NCBI RefSeq assembly: GCF_900182925.1
Contig: NZ_LT900024.1
Span: 992,001 to 1,056,000 of the forward strand
Length of the DNA: 64,000 bases
Source of the DNA: Psychrobacter sp. LV10R520-6
GTDB taxonomy: Bacteria; Pseudomonadota; Gammaproteobacteria; Pseudomonadales; Moraxellaceae
Direction of reading: 5' to 3'
The translations under genes and the position numbers were made by a program. The notes under the pieces are model-generated. The model ran no database searches. It was not told the origin of the DNA and worked only from the letters and a program-made list of their open reading frames with translations. Each line of letters starts with the position of its first letter. Position 1 is the stretch's first letter. This document shows positions 28,167 to 38,355 of this stretch, in pieces.

Positions 28167-30086
28167 TTGTCTATTAAGCGTTATGTGAGTCCTGCTACTG
28201 CATCATCTTTATTAGCCAGAGCGCCACTTGCAATGGTGCTATTGATAGCGTTGCTGTTTAGTATGGTATTGCCAAATACTGCCATTGCTGCTGAAGGCGG
28301 TGGGGTGCTGGGTATCGGTGACAGTAAGGATGACAGTGCGAGCGAGCCTGCACCAGACTCATTCGGACGGGACTCGCCGCGTCATACGGTACAAGGATTT
28401 ATCAGTGCACTGGGTGAAAATGATTACTTATTGGCCAGTAATTATCTCAATTTATCCAAATCTGACAATCCAACCACCGTTGTGCGGCAGTTTAAGCAAG
28501 CGCTCGATGCGGGTGGGCGTTTTCAGCCTGATTTGCAACTCAATAATACCCCTGAAGGTAACTTAACGGATCAGCTACCGCCAAGCCAAGAAAACGTGGG
28601 CAATATTAGTATTAATGATAAAAAGGTCCCTCTGCTATTAGAGCGTGTTGTTTCCAAAAAAGGAGAGCAGTACTGGCAGTTCTCTACTGAGACGTTAAGC
28701 TCAGTTCCCGATGTTATAGAAAATACTGAGCCTACTTTAGTCTCGCGTTATACCCTTGAGTCGCTAGAAGATAAAAAGCTGTTTGGTTATCAGCTGGCTG
28801 ATTTGGTCGCGGCGGTGGCAATCACTATTGGTAGTTTTTTGCTAACCTATGTGCTGGTATGGTTATGGTATCACCTTCTAAATCTCATCTATCCGCGGGT
28901 ACGCGGTGTCCCATTGCCGCTACCGGATAAAGTAATACTACCGCTTGCCGTCGTTATTATGGCGCTGATTTTATCAGATGTGATGGTTTATTCTGGCGTG
29001 TCGGTGACGCTACGTGAACCGGTTAATCGCTTTACCGAAATTGCCTCGTGGCTAGCGACAACTTGGCTATTACTCCGGGTCATCGACGCTATCTTTACCC
29101 GCGCTGTAAATTTAAGCTATAAAAAGAACTATATTGAGCGGGTGTCTATATTAGGCTTACTGCGCAAGATCGTCAAAGCACTACTGCTAATATTTGCCGT
29201 TATTGTGATCTTCGGTAATTTAGGTTTTGACTTGACCACTGGTATTGCGGCATTAGGGGTAGGTGGTTTGGCCTTAGCCCTAGGTGCGCAAAAGACCATC
29301 GAAAATCTCGTAGGTAGTGTGGTGGTGGTGGCAGATTCACCGGTGCGCATAGGCGATTATTGTAAGTTCGGTACTTATGAAGGTACGGTGGTCGACATTG
29401 GTATTCGTTCATCACGCGTGCGCACACTGGCGCGCACCATTGTGACCGTTCCTAATGGTGATTTTTCATCCATGCAGATTGAAAACTTTACCTCCCGTGA
29501 TATGTTCCGATTTTTTCATCAGTTATACCTCAAGCGTACTGCAGATATTGACGTGGTATTTCAGATGGTAAAAGACTTGGATGAATTTTTAAATAAGCAT
29601 TACTTAACCAACCAAGAATGGAATCAAGTCAATATTTTAGAGCTGCGCCAAGATTGTTATGTTATCCAATTGCAAGCCTATATTAATGCCAATGATGTTA
29701 TGGAGTTTTACGACAAACAAAACGTAGTATTCGTTGATGTATTGAATCAAGTCGCAAAATATAAAGTCGAACATGCGCTGCCAACGCAGCAATTAATCGT
29801 CAACCAAGCTGAGCTTGAGCATCAATTAAAAAATGATGTTGAATATAAAGCAGCTGATTCTGTGGACGATACAGCAAGTGTTGCTGATGATAGTGAGCAT
29901 AGCTCTGTTAATCTAAGACAGGATTTAGAAGCACTCGCCAATACTGGCAAAGTATATAAACAAGAACATGAAAAAAAAGGAGAGATTGGAGGAGATGAGC
30001 AGAATAGCTCCAAGGAAAATGCTGTCCATACTTTAGCCAAACATCAGCTTCAGCGCATTCAAAAAGTTTTAGGTTTTCCAAAGTAA
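28167..30086 (+). CDS. MscS-family mechanosensitive ion channel with periplasmic N-terminal domain
   Basis: A 639-residue channel expected to open under membrane tension and release solutes in osmotic downshock. A signal peptide (ALLFSMVLPNTAIAA) precedes a periplasmic domain of about 150 residues. Four or more membrane spans follow (for example VAAVAITIGSFLLTYVLVWL and VIMALILSDVMVYSGV). The MscS pore helix is GIAALGVGGLALALGAQKTIENLVG, and the beta domain is PVRIGDYCKFGTYEGTVVDIG. The start is a TTG, supported by AAGAGG six bases upstream and by the signal peptide. The C-terminal 100 residues are charged and probably disordered. Confidence 0.88.
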   Translation: MSIKRYVSPATASSLLARAPLAMVLLIALLFSMVLPNTAIAAEGGGVLGIGDSKDDSASEPAPDSFGRDSPRHTVQGFISALGENDYLLASNYLNLSKSDNPTTVVRQFKQALDAGGRFQPDLQLNNTPEGNLTDQLPPSQENVGNISINDKKVPLLLERVVSKKGEQYWQFSTETLSSVPDVIENTEPTLVSRYTLESLEDKKLFGYQLADLVAAVAITIGSFLLTYVLVWLWYHLLNLIYPRVRGVPLPLPDKVILPLAVVIMALILSDVMVYSGVSVTLREPVNRFTEIASWLATTWLLLRVIDAIFTRAVNLSYKKNYIERVSILGLLRKIVKALLLIFAVIVIFGNLGFDLTTGIAALGVGGLALALGAQKTIENLVGSVVVVADSPVRIGDYCKFGTYEGTVVDIGIRSSRVRTLARTIVTVPNGDFSSMQIENFTSRDMFRFFHQLYLKRTADIDVVFQMVKDLDEFLNKHYLTNQEWNQVNILELRQDCYVIQLQAYINANDVMEFYDKQNVVFVDVLNQVAKYKVEHALPTQQLIVNQAELEHQLKNDVEYKAADSVDDTASVADDSEHSSVNLRQDLEALANTGKVYKQEHEKKGEIGGDEQNSSKENAVHTLAKHQLQRIQKVLGFPK

Positions 30087-30193
30087 GAAAGCATTGTGGT
30101 GTTCTTGAAATAGTCTACTGCTTGAAGTACTCCTTAGTGTTCCTAATCGATTTACTCAATCGAGTGTATACAAACAAGTAATGACATTGCCAA

Positions 30194-30828
30194 CTATACC
30201 GGCACTGCTTTTCTGTTCTTCATCCAGCCGTAGTGCGCCCACAGTAGCAAGCTTGCGGCACTACGATGCGGCGACCAATCTTGGGTCGCTGTCTTTAATT
30301 TTTTCGGAGTTGGGCGTTCTACTAAACCTAATAAATCCATCGCAGCGACTTTAATCGCCAAGTCGTCAACGGCGAGCACATCAGCTCGGCCCAAAGAGAA
30401 TAGTAAATACATCTCGGCAGTCCAGTGACCAATGCCGATAACGGCCGTGAGTATCTTAATTACATCCTCATTTGCTAGCGTTATCAGGGCGTCAAAATCG
30501 ATATCATGCTCAACCAGTGAGCGGGTATAACGAATTTTTTGTTTAGAAAGACCTTGTGCCCGTAAGGTAACATCTTCTGCCTGCATAATTGCTTGCGGAG
30601 AGGTCAAACCGTTATCGGCCAGTCGTTGCCAAATGCTGCTAGCCGCCGCAACGGATAATTGCTGTCCTACCATATCGCTCTCATTAACTGCTCAAATCCA
30701 CCTGTATTGTGCCGTAGACTCGGCACACCAACTTGCTCATAAATAGGGGCAAACTTTGGTTCAATGGCGATAAGTGCCATAATTTGCGTTTTCAATTCCT
30801 CGGGGGTATCAATCGTTTGTAAGCTCAT
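30194..30828 (-). pseudogene. Frameshifted AlkA-like DNA-3-methyladenine glycosylase
   Basis: The downstream part (30194-30673) encodes the HhH-GPD fold: MVGQQLSVAAASSIW, VIGIGHWTAEMYLLF and the catalytic Asp in LAVDDLAIK. The family normally has about 45 more residues before VGQQLS. These are found upstream in another frame, from an ATG at 30826-30828 (MSLQTIDTPEELK) through GGFEQLMRAI to a TAG just after the junction near 30673. A single missing base (GCGATATGG instead of GCGATAATGG) restores one 212-residue frame. It is a real frameshift or a sequencing error. If real, the truncated form lacks helices that frame the pocket. Confidence 0.8.
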
Positions 30829-30990
30829 AAATAACTCATTTTAGGTTGCCGAATGACAGTTTCTGAATAAAAAGCGCTGAATAAAAGCGGTCAAATACAT
30901 TTAAAAGCGTTTATTTGATACCACTATATTTCTGATACACAATAGGCTATTTTAATATTCAAGTTGGGCTTAATAATAAAAATTAGAGAT

Positions 30991-31024
30991 AAAAAAAGGA
31001 CCGCGTGTACGCAGTCCTTTTTTG
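30991..31024 (-). terminator. Terminator after the Smr-domain gene
   Basis: AAAGGACTGCGT pairs with GCGGTCCTTT around ACAC on the minus strand, followed by a T tract. A-rich on the other side, so it may act in both directions. Confidence 0.88.
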
Positions 31025-31048
31025 CCTCTCAACCGAAAAGCTTATAAT

Positions 31049-31780
31049 TTACTCGCCGTCAGTTTTAGGTTTTTTTAATAATACCAATACGGCGCCATTG
31101 CCGCCATCTTTTGGTGGGGCTGAGCAAAATGCCAATACTTCCGGCAATTGACGCAACCAGCCATTGACGCAGGTTTTGAGAATAGCTTCGCTGCCTTTAC
31201 CGTGGACAATTTTTACCATGGTTTCATTATTCTGTTTAGCTTGGCTCAGCAGTTGAGTCATCGCCGCGCGAGCTTCTTCAATCGTGCAGCCATGAATATC
31301 TACCGCATCATACCAACGCAATTTGCCTTGTTTGAGCTGAGTAAATACTTTGGTTTGTAGGGTAGGCTGCTTATAAGATAAGTAAGATTCACCGGCGACA
31401 GGATTAAGCAGCGCTTGCATATCCGATAAGCCTGCGCTTATATCTGCCGCTTCCTTACCTTGAGCGGCAGCACGTTTTGACAAGGTCGCCGCATCAGGTT
31501 TACGGCCTTTTTTAGCATTGGCAGGCGAGCGGACGTTGTTGTCATCAAGCTGATTGACGCCATGCATCGCTTGCATGAATAGCACTTTGTCATCATCGAT
31601 ATGTTCACTGTTTAACTGCTTTACGGTTTTATTGACTTGTTTTTGGGTAAGCAGAGAGACGGGGTCAGTTGGCTTTTGATCTTCGCCATCAGGTGACGTG
31701 GTATCGCGACCCTTGCTGAGTTGTCCTTTAAGCTCTTTGAGCTGGTCTTGCATTTCTTTTGAGAATATAGAATTTGCCAT
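31049..31780 (-). CDS. Smr-domain protein
   Basis: A 243-residue protein with a C-terminal Smr domain (about residues 150-235). It contains the conserved DIHGCTIEEA and KIVHGKGSEAIL, both typical of Smr domains with possible endonuclease activity, as in MutS2 and in stand-alone YfcN/SmrB-like proteins. The N-terminal half is charged and probably disordered. E. coli SmrB acts on collided ribosomes; whether this is its counterpart cannot be decided from sequence alone. The ribosome site is weak. Confidence 0.85.
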   Translation of the reverse strand: MANSIFSKEMQDQLKELKGQLSKGRDTTSPDGEDQKPTDPVSLLTQKQVNKTVKQLNSEHIDDDKVLFMQAMHGVNQLDDNNVRSPANAKKGRKPDAATLSKRAAAQGKEAADISAGLSDMQALLNPVAGESYLSYKQPTLQTKVFTQLKQGKLRWYDAVDIHGCTIEEARAAMTQLLSQAKQNNETMVKIVHGKGSEAILKTCVNGWLRQLPEVLAFCSAPPKDGGNGAVLVLLKKPKTDGE

Positions 31781-31892
31781 AAAAGTTAACGTGTCTGTTG
31801 AGTTAATGAATGGATTAATTGATAAATGATTTAATCACTAAGGCTATAGTTAATGTTATAGCCAGTATCGTACTAGCGTTGCCTGTCGTACT

Positions 31893-32780
31893 TTACGCGC
31901 TCACAGGGACGCTCGCAAGTAAGGATTGTAACGCCCGTCCTGGGTGATCGGTCTTCATAAACTGCTCACCGATTAAGAAATGCTGAATATCATGGCTGAG
32001 CATTAGGCGAATATCGTCTGCGCTATGAATGCCGCTTTCAGTCACGATAAGTGGTTTTTGTAAGGTGCTATTACTAATAGCATGGCTGTTATCGTCAGTC
32101 GCTAAAGCTTGTAATAGGGTGTTCTTTAGATCAAAGGTAGTTTGCAAGTCCACCTCAAAGGTATTTAAATTACGGTTGTTAATACCGTAAATGTTATGGT
32201 TTGAGCGTGGCAACTGTAAGGCGCGTTCAAGCTCGCTAGCGGTGTGTATTTCGATAAGTACATCCATACCAAGTTCAATACTCAGAGCATGCAACTCTTG
32301 CACCTGCGTGTCATCAAGGCAGGCCATAATTAGCAATATACAGTCTGCGCCCAATAAATAGGATTGATAAATCTGATAAACATCAATCATAAAGTCTTTG
32401 CGTAATAGAGGTAGATTGCAAGCTTCACGCGTTTGGGTCAAATAGCGATCATCACCTTGAAAATAATCGCGGTCGGTTAATACTGATAAACAGCTTGCGC
32501 CCGCTTGCTCGTACTGCTGGGCAAACAACGCTGGTTCAAAGTTATGATTGATAATACCTTTAGAGGGTGAGGCTTTTTTGATTTCAGCGATAACACTAAT
32601 ATCAGCCGCTCGTAAGGCCGTAGCAAAACCGCGCCGCGTTCGCTTATCAGCAGCAACTTCCGTTTTTAAGTCCGCAAGCGATAGCACATCACGAGCAGCG
32701 GTGACTTCATCACGTTTGGTGGCGACAATACGCTGTAATACTGATGGAATATCGGTATCTGTTTTTAGGCTGGTGGTCAT
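31893..32780 (-). CDS. trpC: Indole-3-glycerol-phosphate synthase
   Basis: It closes the indole ring in tryptophan synthesis. The TIM-barrel motifs VIAEIKKASPSKG, LSVLTDRDYFQGD, LRKDFMIDVYQIYQSYLLGAD, GINNRNLNTFEVD and VTESGIHSADDI are all present. At 295 residues it is slightly longer than the usual 260-270 because of an insert near residue 225. It stands alone; no trpD or trpF is adjacent, and no fused PRAI domain is present. Confidence 0.95.
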   Translation of the reverse strand: MTTSLKTDTDIPSVLQRIVATKRDEVTAARDVLSLADLKTEVAADKRTRRGFATALRAADISVIAEIKKASPSKGIINHNFEPALFAQQYEQAGASCLSVLTDRDYFQGDDRYLTQTREACNLPLLRKDFMIDVYQIYQSYLLGADCILLIMACLDDTQVQELHALSIELGMDVLIEIHTASELERALQLPRSNHNIYGINNRNLNTFEVDLQTTFDLKNTLLQALATDDNSHAISNSTLQKPLIVTESGIHSADDIRLMLSHDIQHFLIGEQFMKTDHPGRALQSLLASVPVSA

Positions 32781-32930
32781 GGCTATATCCGGTTATCAGT
32801 CAAATTAAGTCATTAGTTAAATTGTTAGTCAAACTAAAGAGGCCGTAAAGTTGAATGGTTGTGATTAAAAAGTATGCCGAAGAGCTAAAGAGAAGATGAC
32901 TGTCAAAGTCAAGCTGTTATCTTTGAGGCT

Positions 32931-33197
32931 ATGAAAACACAAATAGAACTAAGTTGTCCCGACTGTCAGCGTACCAGTTTAAAGAAAAACGGTATCAAAA
33001 GCTACGGTCAGCAGAATTGTCAATGTAAGGACTGCAACCGCTGATTCATTGGTGGTCATGCCATAAGTTGTCAAGGTTGTCATTCTAAAATAGAGAATAG
33101 AATAGGCCTTATGAGAGTGCGTGGCTGTGGTATTCGAGACATTGCTGATATTACCTCAGTGAGCATCGGCAAGACACTAAGCACGGTGAACACTTAA
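32931..33197 (+). pseudogene. IS1-family InsA-like remnant
   Basis: The frame from the ATG at 32931 gives MKTQIELSCPDCQRTSLKK with a CxxC ... CxxC zinc knuckle. It is stopped by TGA at 33042-33044 and continues in the same frame (FIGGHAISCQGCHSK, then LMRVRGCGIRDIADI) to a TAA at 33195. This order matches IS1-family InsA: zinc finger, then helix-turn-helix. No InsB catalytic part follows; repeat copy B begins about 45 bases on. It is a decayed fragment. Confidence 0.8.
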
Positions 33198-33241
33198 ATT
33201 CATAAAAAGATGCCAAAAAAATATTAATACGAGTATTTAGC

Positions 33242-33384
33242 GGTCGAATATTTTTAAAAAAAATACAGTGCTGCTGAGATGAATTTTTCGAAGCCTCTGG
33301 AGTAGAGATATCGCACAGCAAGCTAGAAAAATTTATAACAGCAGCACATTGTCATGCATATACTTGTTCTATTCTGAATTGACT
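33242..33384 (+). repeat. Dispersed inverted-repeat element, copy B
   Basis: Second copy of the family also at 9281 and 49029. It shares AATACAGTGCTGCT, GAAGCCTCTGGAGTA, CGCACAGCAAGC and GCAGCACATT with the others and ends in TTGACT. It sits between an IS1-like remnant and the 3' end of the class II uvrA gene. Confidence 0.8.
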
Positions 33385-33426
33385 GTATAAATTAAAGTAG
33401 CTTTATAACATTTCTACATGACACTT

Positions 33427-36021
33427 TTACGAATGGCACTCTGCCAATAAGAAGGGCGCAGTTTGGCTTATTTCTGAACAAGCTACTTCTTCAGGTGAGC
33501 CTTGAGCGACAATAAGTCCGCCTTCATCGCCAGCACCTGGGCCGATATCGATAACCCAATCGCTATTACTGGCAACCTGCATATCGTGTTCGACCATAAT
33601 AACAGTGTTTCCAGCGTCAACGAGCCCACTCAGTTGTGACATCAACATCGAAACATCTGCAGGATGTAGGCCGGTTGTCGGTTCGTCAAGGATATAAAGC
33701 GTATCGCCACGCTGCGTTCGTTGCAGTTCAGTGGCCAGTTTGATGCGTTGGGCTTCACCGCCCGACAGTTCGGTTGCTGGTTGACCGAGTCGTAAATAGC
33801 CAAGGCCGACTTGTAGCAAGGCATTTAAGGCCCGCAAAATGGCAGGTTCATCGGCAAAGAACTCATAGGCTGATTCAACCGTTAGGGCGAGCACTTCGGC
33901 AATGTTTTTGCCTCGATAGGTGATTTCAAGCGTTTTGTCATTGTAGCGTTGGCCATGACACACTTGGCACGGCGAATAAACACTGGGAAGAAACAGCAGC
34001 TCAACCATTACAAAGCCGAGGCCTTCGCAATTTGGACAACGACCTTTTACCGTATTAAACGAAAAACGACCTAGATTGTAACGACGTGCTTTTGCTTCTG
34101 GCGTTGCTGCAAACAGCTTACGCACATGATCAAATAGCCCCGTGTAAGTGGCCAGATTTGAGCGCGGTGTGCGACCAATTGCCTTCTGGTCAACGGTAAC
34201 CAATCGACTTACGTGTTCCATACCACTAACAATTTTCCCACCAGTTGGCGTTTCTAACTCTTGTTCGAGTAAATCGGCCTCGCCAGTTGGAGCCTCTACG
34301 ATCTGTTTCTGTCCTAGTGACTCATAAATGAGTTCGACTAGAGCCTGACTCACTAGACTCGACTTACCTGAACCCGATACCCCAGTAACGGTGGTCATAA
34401 CGCCTAGCGGAAAATTAACATCTAGCCCCTGCAAGTTGTTACGCTCAACTCCTGCTAGCTTAAGCCAAGCCGTCGGCTCTCTTGGGGTGTGTTTTACTTT
34501 CGCATCGGTGGTGAAAAGATATTGGCCAGTGGGCGAATTTTTGACTTCGCGTAACCCTTCTACCGGGCCACTATAAATCACTTCGCCACCGTGGGTTCCT
34601 GCATCTGGCCCAACGTCAACGATCCAATCGGCGTGCCTGATAACGCTAACATCGTGTTCAACCACAAATACCGAGTTGCCCGATGCTATTAGCTCATCCA
34701 ATGCACTTAATAGCGCTTGCGTGTCTGCTGGATGTAGACCTGCGGAGGGCTCATCGAGCACATAAACCACCCCGAAAAGTTGCGAGCGAATTTGAGTAGC
34801 TAGGCGCAGACGTTGTAGCTCACCTGGGGATAAAGTAGGGGTGGTGCGCTCAAGTGACAAATATCCTAAGCCCAGCATTGTCAGTGCTTCAACTCGCGAA
34901 AGAATGTCACTGGCAATACGCTGAGCGACAATGGCTTTTTCTCGACTTACGGTATCATCAGCTGGATTTTTATTAGCAGCATCTTGAAGCTTGAGCGCAA
35001 CTTCGGTCAGGGTTAGCTGTGACAACTCGCCAATATCTAGTCCTGCAAATTTGACCGATAACGATTCTTTCTTTAGTTTCTTACCATGGCATTCCGGACA
35101 TACAGAAATCTGCATAAACTGAGAAACGCGTTTTTTAGTTAGCGGGCTTTGGGTAGAGGCAAAAGAGTGCAATATGAAGCGTTTAGCACTCGAGAATGTG
35201 CCCATATAATTGGGCTTTTCATCATCCTCAATCGCCGCGCGCACTTGTTCAAGGCTATATTCTGGATAGACTGGGACAGTGGGTGTCTCGTCAGTAAATA
35301 AAATCCAATCACGGGTTTTTTTAGGTAAGGACTTCCACGGCGTGTCGATGTCGTAGCCGAGTGTTACTAGGATGCGGCTCAGGTTTTTACCTTGCCATGC
35401 GGGTGGCCATGCTGCAATAGCACGTTCTCGAATGGTTTTACTATCATCGGGGACCAACAGCTTTTCAGTTACCTCAAACACGCGGCCAATACCAGAGCAG
35501 GTAGGGCAAGCGCCATCAGGGGTATTGGGTGAAAACGCATCTGCATACAGCATCTCTTGACCGACAGGATATTCTCCAGCTCGTGAGTAAAGCATGCGTA
35601 GACCGTTTGAGATGGTGGTGACACTGCCAACCGATGAGCGCACAGAGGGCGTGCCCCGTTGTTGTTGCAGTGCGACCGCTGGCGGCAGTCCTTCTATGGC
35701 GTCAACATCAGGCTCATCGACTTGGTCTATCAATCGACGCGCATAAGGCGATACTGAGTCAAGGTAGCGACGCTGGGATTCTGCAAATAAGGTACCAAAA
35801 GCCAGTGACGACTTGCCTGAGCCGGAGATGCCGGTAAAAACCACCAGCGCATCACGAGGTAAATCGATATCGACATTTTTTAGGTTATGAACACGTGCGC
35901 CCCTTACTTGAATGCTATGGTCGGTAGCGCGGGGATCTTTAACACGAGAAGATTTTTTAGTTCGGCTTTTACTCTCTGTTGAATTATTATTGTTTGTTGT
36001 TTTTTTATGGGGGCTGTTCAT
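33427..36021 (-). CDS. Class II UvrA-like ABC ATPase (UvrA2/DrrC type)
   Basis: An 864-residue UvrA relative with two ABC modules. The first Walker A is [15 protein letters not shown] and the second [15 protein letters not shown]. Signature motifs are [14 protein letters not shown] and [14 protein letters not shown]. The zinc modules show [17 protein letters not shown] and CPNCEGLGF ... [10 protein letters not shown]. It is about 80 residues shorter than housekeeping UvrA and fits the class II group, which lacks the UvrB-binding region and is linked to intercalating-drug tolerance in some bacteria. AGGAA precedes the ATG. The basic N-terminal tail of about 35 residues is unusual. Confidence 0.88.
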   Translation of the reverse strand: MNSPHKKTTNNNNSTESKSRTKKSSRVKDPRATDHSIQVRGARVHNLKNVDIDLPRDALVVFTGISGSGKSSLAFGTLFAESQRRYLDSVSPYARRLIDQVDEPDVDAIEGLPPAVALQQQRGTPSVRSSVGSVTTISNGLRMLYSRAGEYPVGQEMLYADAFSPNTPDGACPTCSGIGRVFEVTEKLLVPDDSKTIRERAIAAWPPAWQGKNLSRILVTLGYDIDTPWKSLPKKTRDWILFTDETPTVPVYPEYSLEQVRAAIEDDEKPNYMGTFSSAKRFILHSFASTQSPLTKKRVSQFMQISVCPECHGKKLKKESLSVKFAGLDIGELSQLTLTEVALKLQDAANKNPADDTVSREKAIVAQRIASDILSRVEALTMLGLGYLSLERTTPTLSPGELQRLRLATQIRSQLFGVVYVLDEPSAGLHPADTQALLSALDELIASGNSVFVVEHDVSVIRHADWIVDVGPDAGTHGGEVIYSGPVEGLREVKNSPTGQYLFTTDAKVKHTPREPTAWLKLAGVERNNLQGLDVNFPLGVMTTVTGVSGSGKSSLVSQALVELIYESLGQKQIVEAPTGEADLLEQELETPTGGKIVSGMEHVSRLVTVDQKAIGRTPRSNLATYTGLFDHVRKLFAATPEAKARRYNLGRFSFNTVKGRCPNCEGLGFVMVELLFLPSVYSPCQVCHGQRYNDKTLEITYRGKNIAEVLALTVESAYEFFADEPAILRALNALLQVGLGYLRLGQPATELSGGEAQRIKLATELQRTQRGDTLYILDEPTTGLHPADVSMLMSQLSGLVDAGNTVIMVEHDMQVASNSDWVIDIGPGAGDEGGLIVAQGSPEEVACSEISQTAPFLLAECHS

Positions 36022-36800
36022 AAAACAATTATTCCTGTTAAATTGTATTTTTAAATTTTAGATGAGTTTGGGCTGTACCCCTTATAAGATTTAGCGTAGT
36101 TTAGTAAATATTTTTTTCTAACTGTAAATATTAGTGATTAATAAATTGTGCTTTGAGCTATGCTTTGATTGGGGATCCACATGGCTCTCCTCAATAGGAA
36201 TTATCGATAGCTCAGTTTTTGTGATTTATTGGAGTATTCAAGGAAGTGTCCGTAAGAGACTTATTTTCTGGACACTAGTCGGAAGTACGAAGAATTTATT
36301 TGCCATATCAATCGATAGTTTTTTCAGCATACAGCCTCTAATTACTTTATTAGAGCTAAAAAATATAATATTTTCTTAGCCATATCTATATGTTAGAATT
36401 AGCGCCATTAACGACAGCTACTATTTATCAATCCTATAAGCTATCAATCCTATAAGAGTTTTAATATAAAAATGAATATGCCAATCTAGCTGTATACCCT
36501 TCAGTAACTTATTGTTTTCTATAGCAATACCCCTCTTTTAAAGCGTTTTACGCTTTTTTCTGTGTGACCCCATTGCTTTATTATTTATCTTATCAATCGA
36601 TTTGTCCGTTAAATATCTGACATTAAGATACTCAAAACAGAGTTTAGCTTCTTCTCATAATATTTAATGGGATCATGAGCCTAGCCAGAAGATTGCGGCG
36701 AATTACTATGCCTCTACTTTGCTAGTATATTTTAAACGTATCGATTAGTAGAATAGTAAATCAGTAAATCAGTAAATCAGTAAATAAGACTGAGTTAAAA
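36022..36800. other. Long intergenic region upstream of the SulP gene
   Basis: Nearly 780 AT-rich bases without a supported gene. It contains a 7-bp inverted repeat (AGTGTCC ... GGACACT, 36245-36276), a 16-base tandem duplication of TATCAATCCTATAAG (36426-36456) and four copies of an octamer (36755-36786). An 81-codon frame at 36134-36379 has no recognisable similarity. The region looks like accumulated mobile-element debris plus the SulP promoter. Confidence 0.5.
36755..36786 (+). repeat. Octamer tandem repeat before the SulP gene
   Basis: Three perfect AGTAAATC units and a fourth AGTAAATA lie 15 bases before the ATG, in the 5' leader or promoter. Slippage would change the distance between promoter and start. 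Confidence 0.85.
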
Positions 36801-38300
36801 ATGTTAAATGTTATTAAAGAGCATTGGTTATCGAATGTCAAAGGCGATGTTCTGGCTGGTATGGTAGTTGCTTTGGCCCTTATCCCTGAGGCCATTGCCT
36901 TTTCAATTATTGCTGGCGTTGACCCGCAAGTAGGTCTCTATGCCTCTTTTTGTATTGCCGTAGTGATTAGCTTTGTCGGTGGACGTCCGGCGATGATTTC
37001 TGCAGCTACCGGTGCCATGGCGTTATTGATGGTAACGTTAGTCAAAGATCATGGCTTACAATATCTGCTGGCAGCAACTGTTTTGACTGGGGTTTTACAA
37101 GTTATCTTTGGTTTCTTAAAACTGGGTAACTTAATGAAGTATGTCTCTCAGTCAGTCATTATTGGCTTTATTAATGCCTTAGCCATTTTAATTTTTATGT
37201 CGCAACTCCCTGAGTTAATGCCGCAAGCAGGCTCCAATTTATGGCATGTCTATGCTCTGGTGGCCTTAGGATTAATCATAATATATGGTTATCCCCACAT
37301 TCCAAAAATTGGCAAGATTATTCCTTCACCATTAGTCTGCATCGTATTGGTGACTATTTTGGCCATTGTATTTGGTGCAGAGGCACGAACCATCAGTGAT
37401 ATGGGCCAGTTGCCCGATACCTTGCCTATTTTCTTATTACCCGACATTCCTTTGAATATAGACACCTTGCGTATTATTTTGCCTTACTCAATTAGTTTGG
37501 CCATAGTCGGTTTATTAGAATCTATGATGACCTTGAGCATCGTAGACGACCTAACTGATACCAAAGGCAATCGTAATAAAGAATGCAAAGGTCAGGGAAT
37601 GGCAAATATGGTTAGTGGTTTCTTTGGCGGTATGGCAGGTTGTGCGATGATTGGTCAATCTATAATCAACGTAAAATCAGGCGGCTTTACTCGTTTATCG
37701 ACCTTAGTTGCTGGGATGTTTTTATTATTGATGGTGGTCTTTTTAAGTGACTGGTTGAAGATTATTCCAATGGCCGCGTTAGTGGCGGTTATGATTATGG
37801 TATCGGTTGGTACCTTTAACTGGGGCTCTTTTAAAGAGTTGAAGACCAAACCTCTACAGAGTAATTTAGTAATGATCACCACGGTTGCGGTGGTCGTGGC
37901 CACCCATAATTTAGCTTATGGGGTCTTAATCGGCGTTCTGTTATCGGCATTATTCTTTGCTAATAAGATTGAACGTTATATGAGTGTCGATACGCAACTA
38001 GATGAATCAAAGCAAACGCGTTATTATCGAGTGAATGGCCAAGTATTTTTCTCATCTGCAGAGCGCTTAATAGAATCATTTGATATTAAAGAAGCGATTC
38101 CTAAAGTAGTTATTAATGTCTCTGAGGCTCATTTTTGGGATGTGACAGCAGTCGCTGCTATTGATAAAGTCATTATTAAGTTTCGCCGAGAAGGCACCGA
38201 GGTTGAGCTCATAGGTCTCAATAAAGCCAGTCAAGCGATGGTAGAAAAGTTCGGTGTTCATGATAAATCGGATAGTGCTAATAACTTAAGCACTCATTAA
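36801..38300 (+). CDS. SulP-family anion transporter with STAS domain
   Basis: A 499-residue inner-membrane transporter of the SulP/SLC26 family (sulfate, bicarbonate or dicarboxylate). The transmembrane core starts [20 protein letters not shown] and includes [15 protein letters not shown]. The C-terminal STAS domain covers about residues 400-490 ([30 protein letters not shown]). Substrate cannot be assigned. A universal stress protein gene follows after about 55 bases and is probably co-transcribed. Confidence 0.88.
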   Translation: MLNVIKEHWLSNVKGDVLAGMVVALALIPEAIAFSIIAGVDPQVGLYASFCIAVVISFVGGRPAMISAATGAMALLMVTLVKDHGLQYLLAATVLTGVLQVIFGFLKLGNLMKYVSQSVIIGFINALAILIFMSQLPELMPQAGSNLWHVYALVALGLIIIYGYPHIPKIGKIIPSPLVCIVLVTILAIVFGAEARTISDMGQLPDTLPIFLLPDIPLNIDTLRIILPYSISLAIVGLLESMMTLSIVDDLTDTKGNRNKECKGQGMANMVSGFFGGMAGCAMIGQSIINVKSGGFTRLSTLVAGMFLLLMVVFLSDWLKIIPMAALVAVMIMVSVGTFNWGSFKELKTKPLQSNLVMITTVAVVVATHNLAYGVLIGVLLSALFFANKIERYMSVDTQLDESKQTRYYRVNGQVFFSSAERLIESFDIKEAIPKVVINVSEAHFWDVTAVAAIDKVIIKFRREGTEVELIGLNKASQAMVEKFGVHDKSDSANNLSTH

Positions 38301-38355
38301 AGGCTTGTTAAGGGCTTATTGATAACTTTATTCATTCAAGAATTAAGGATAAATT

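Noticed and set aside
36134..36379. 81-codon frame in the long gap before the SulP gene
   Set aside because: No ribosome site, no recognisable domain, and it spans the AGTGTCC inverted repeat; probably chance in AT-rich DNA.
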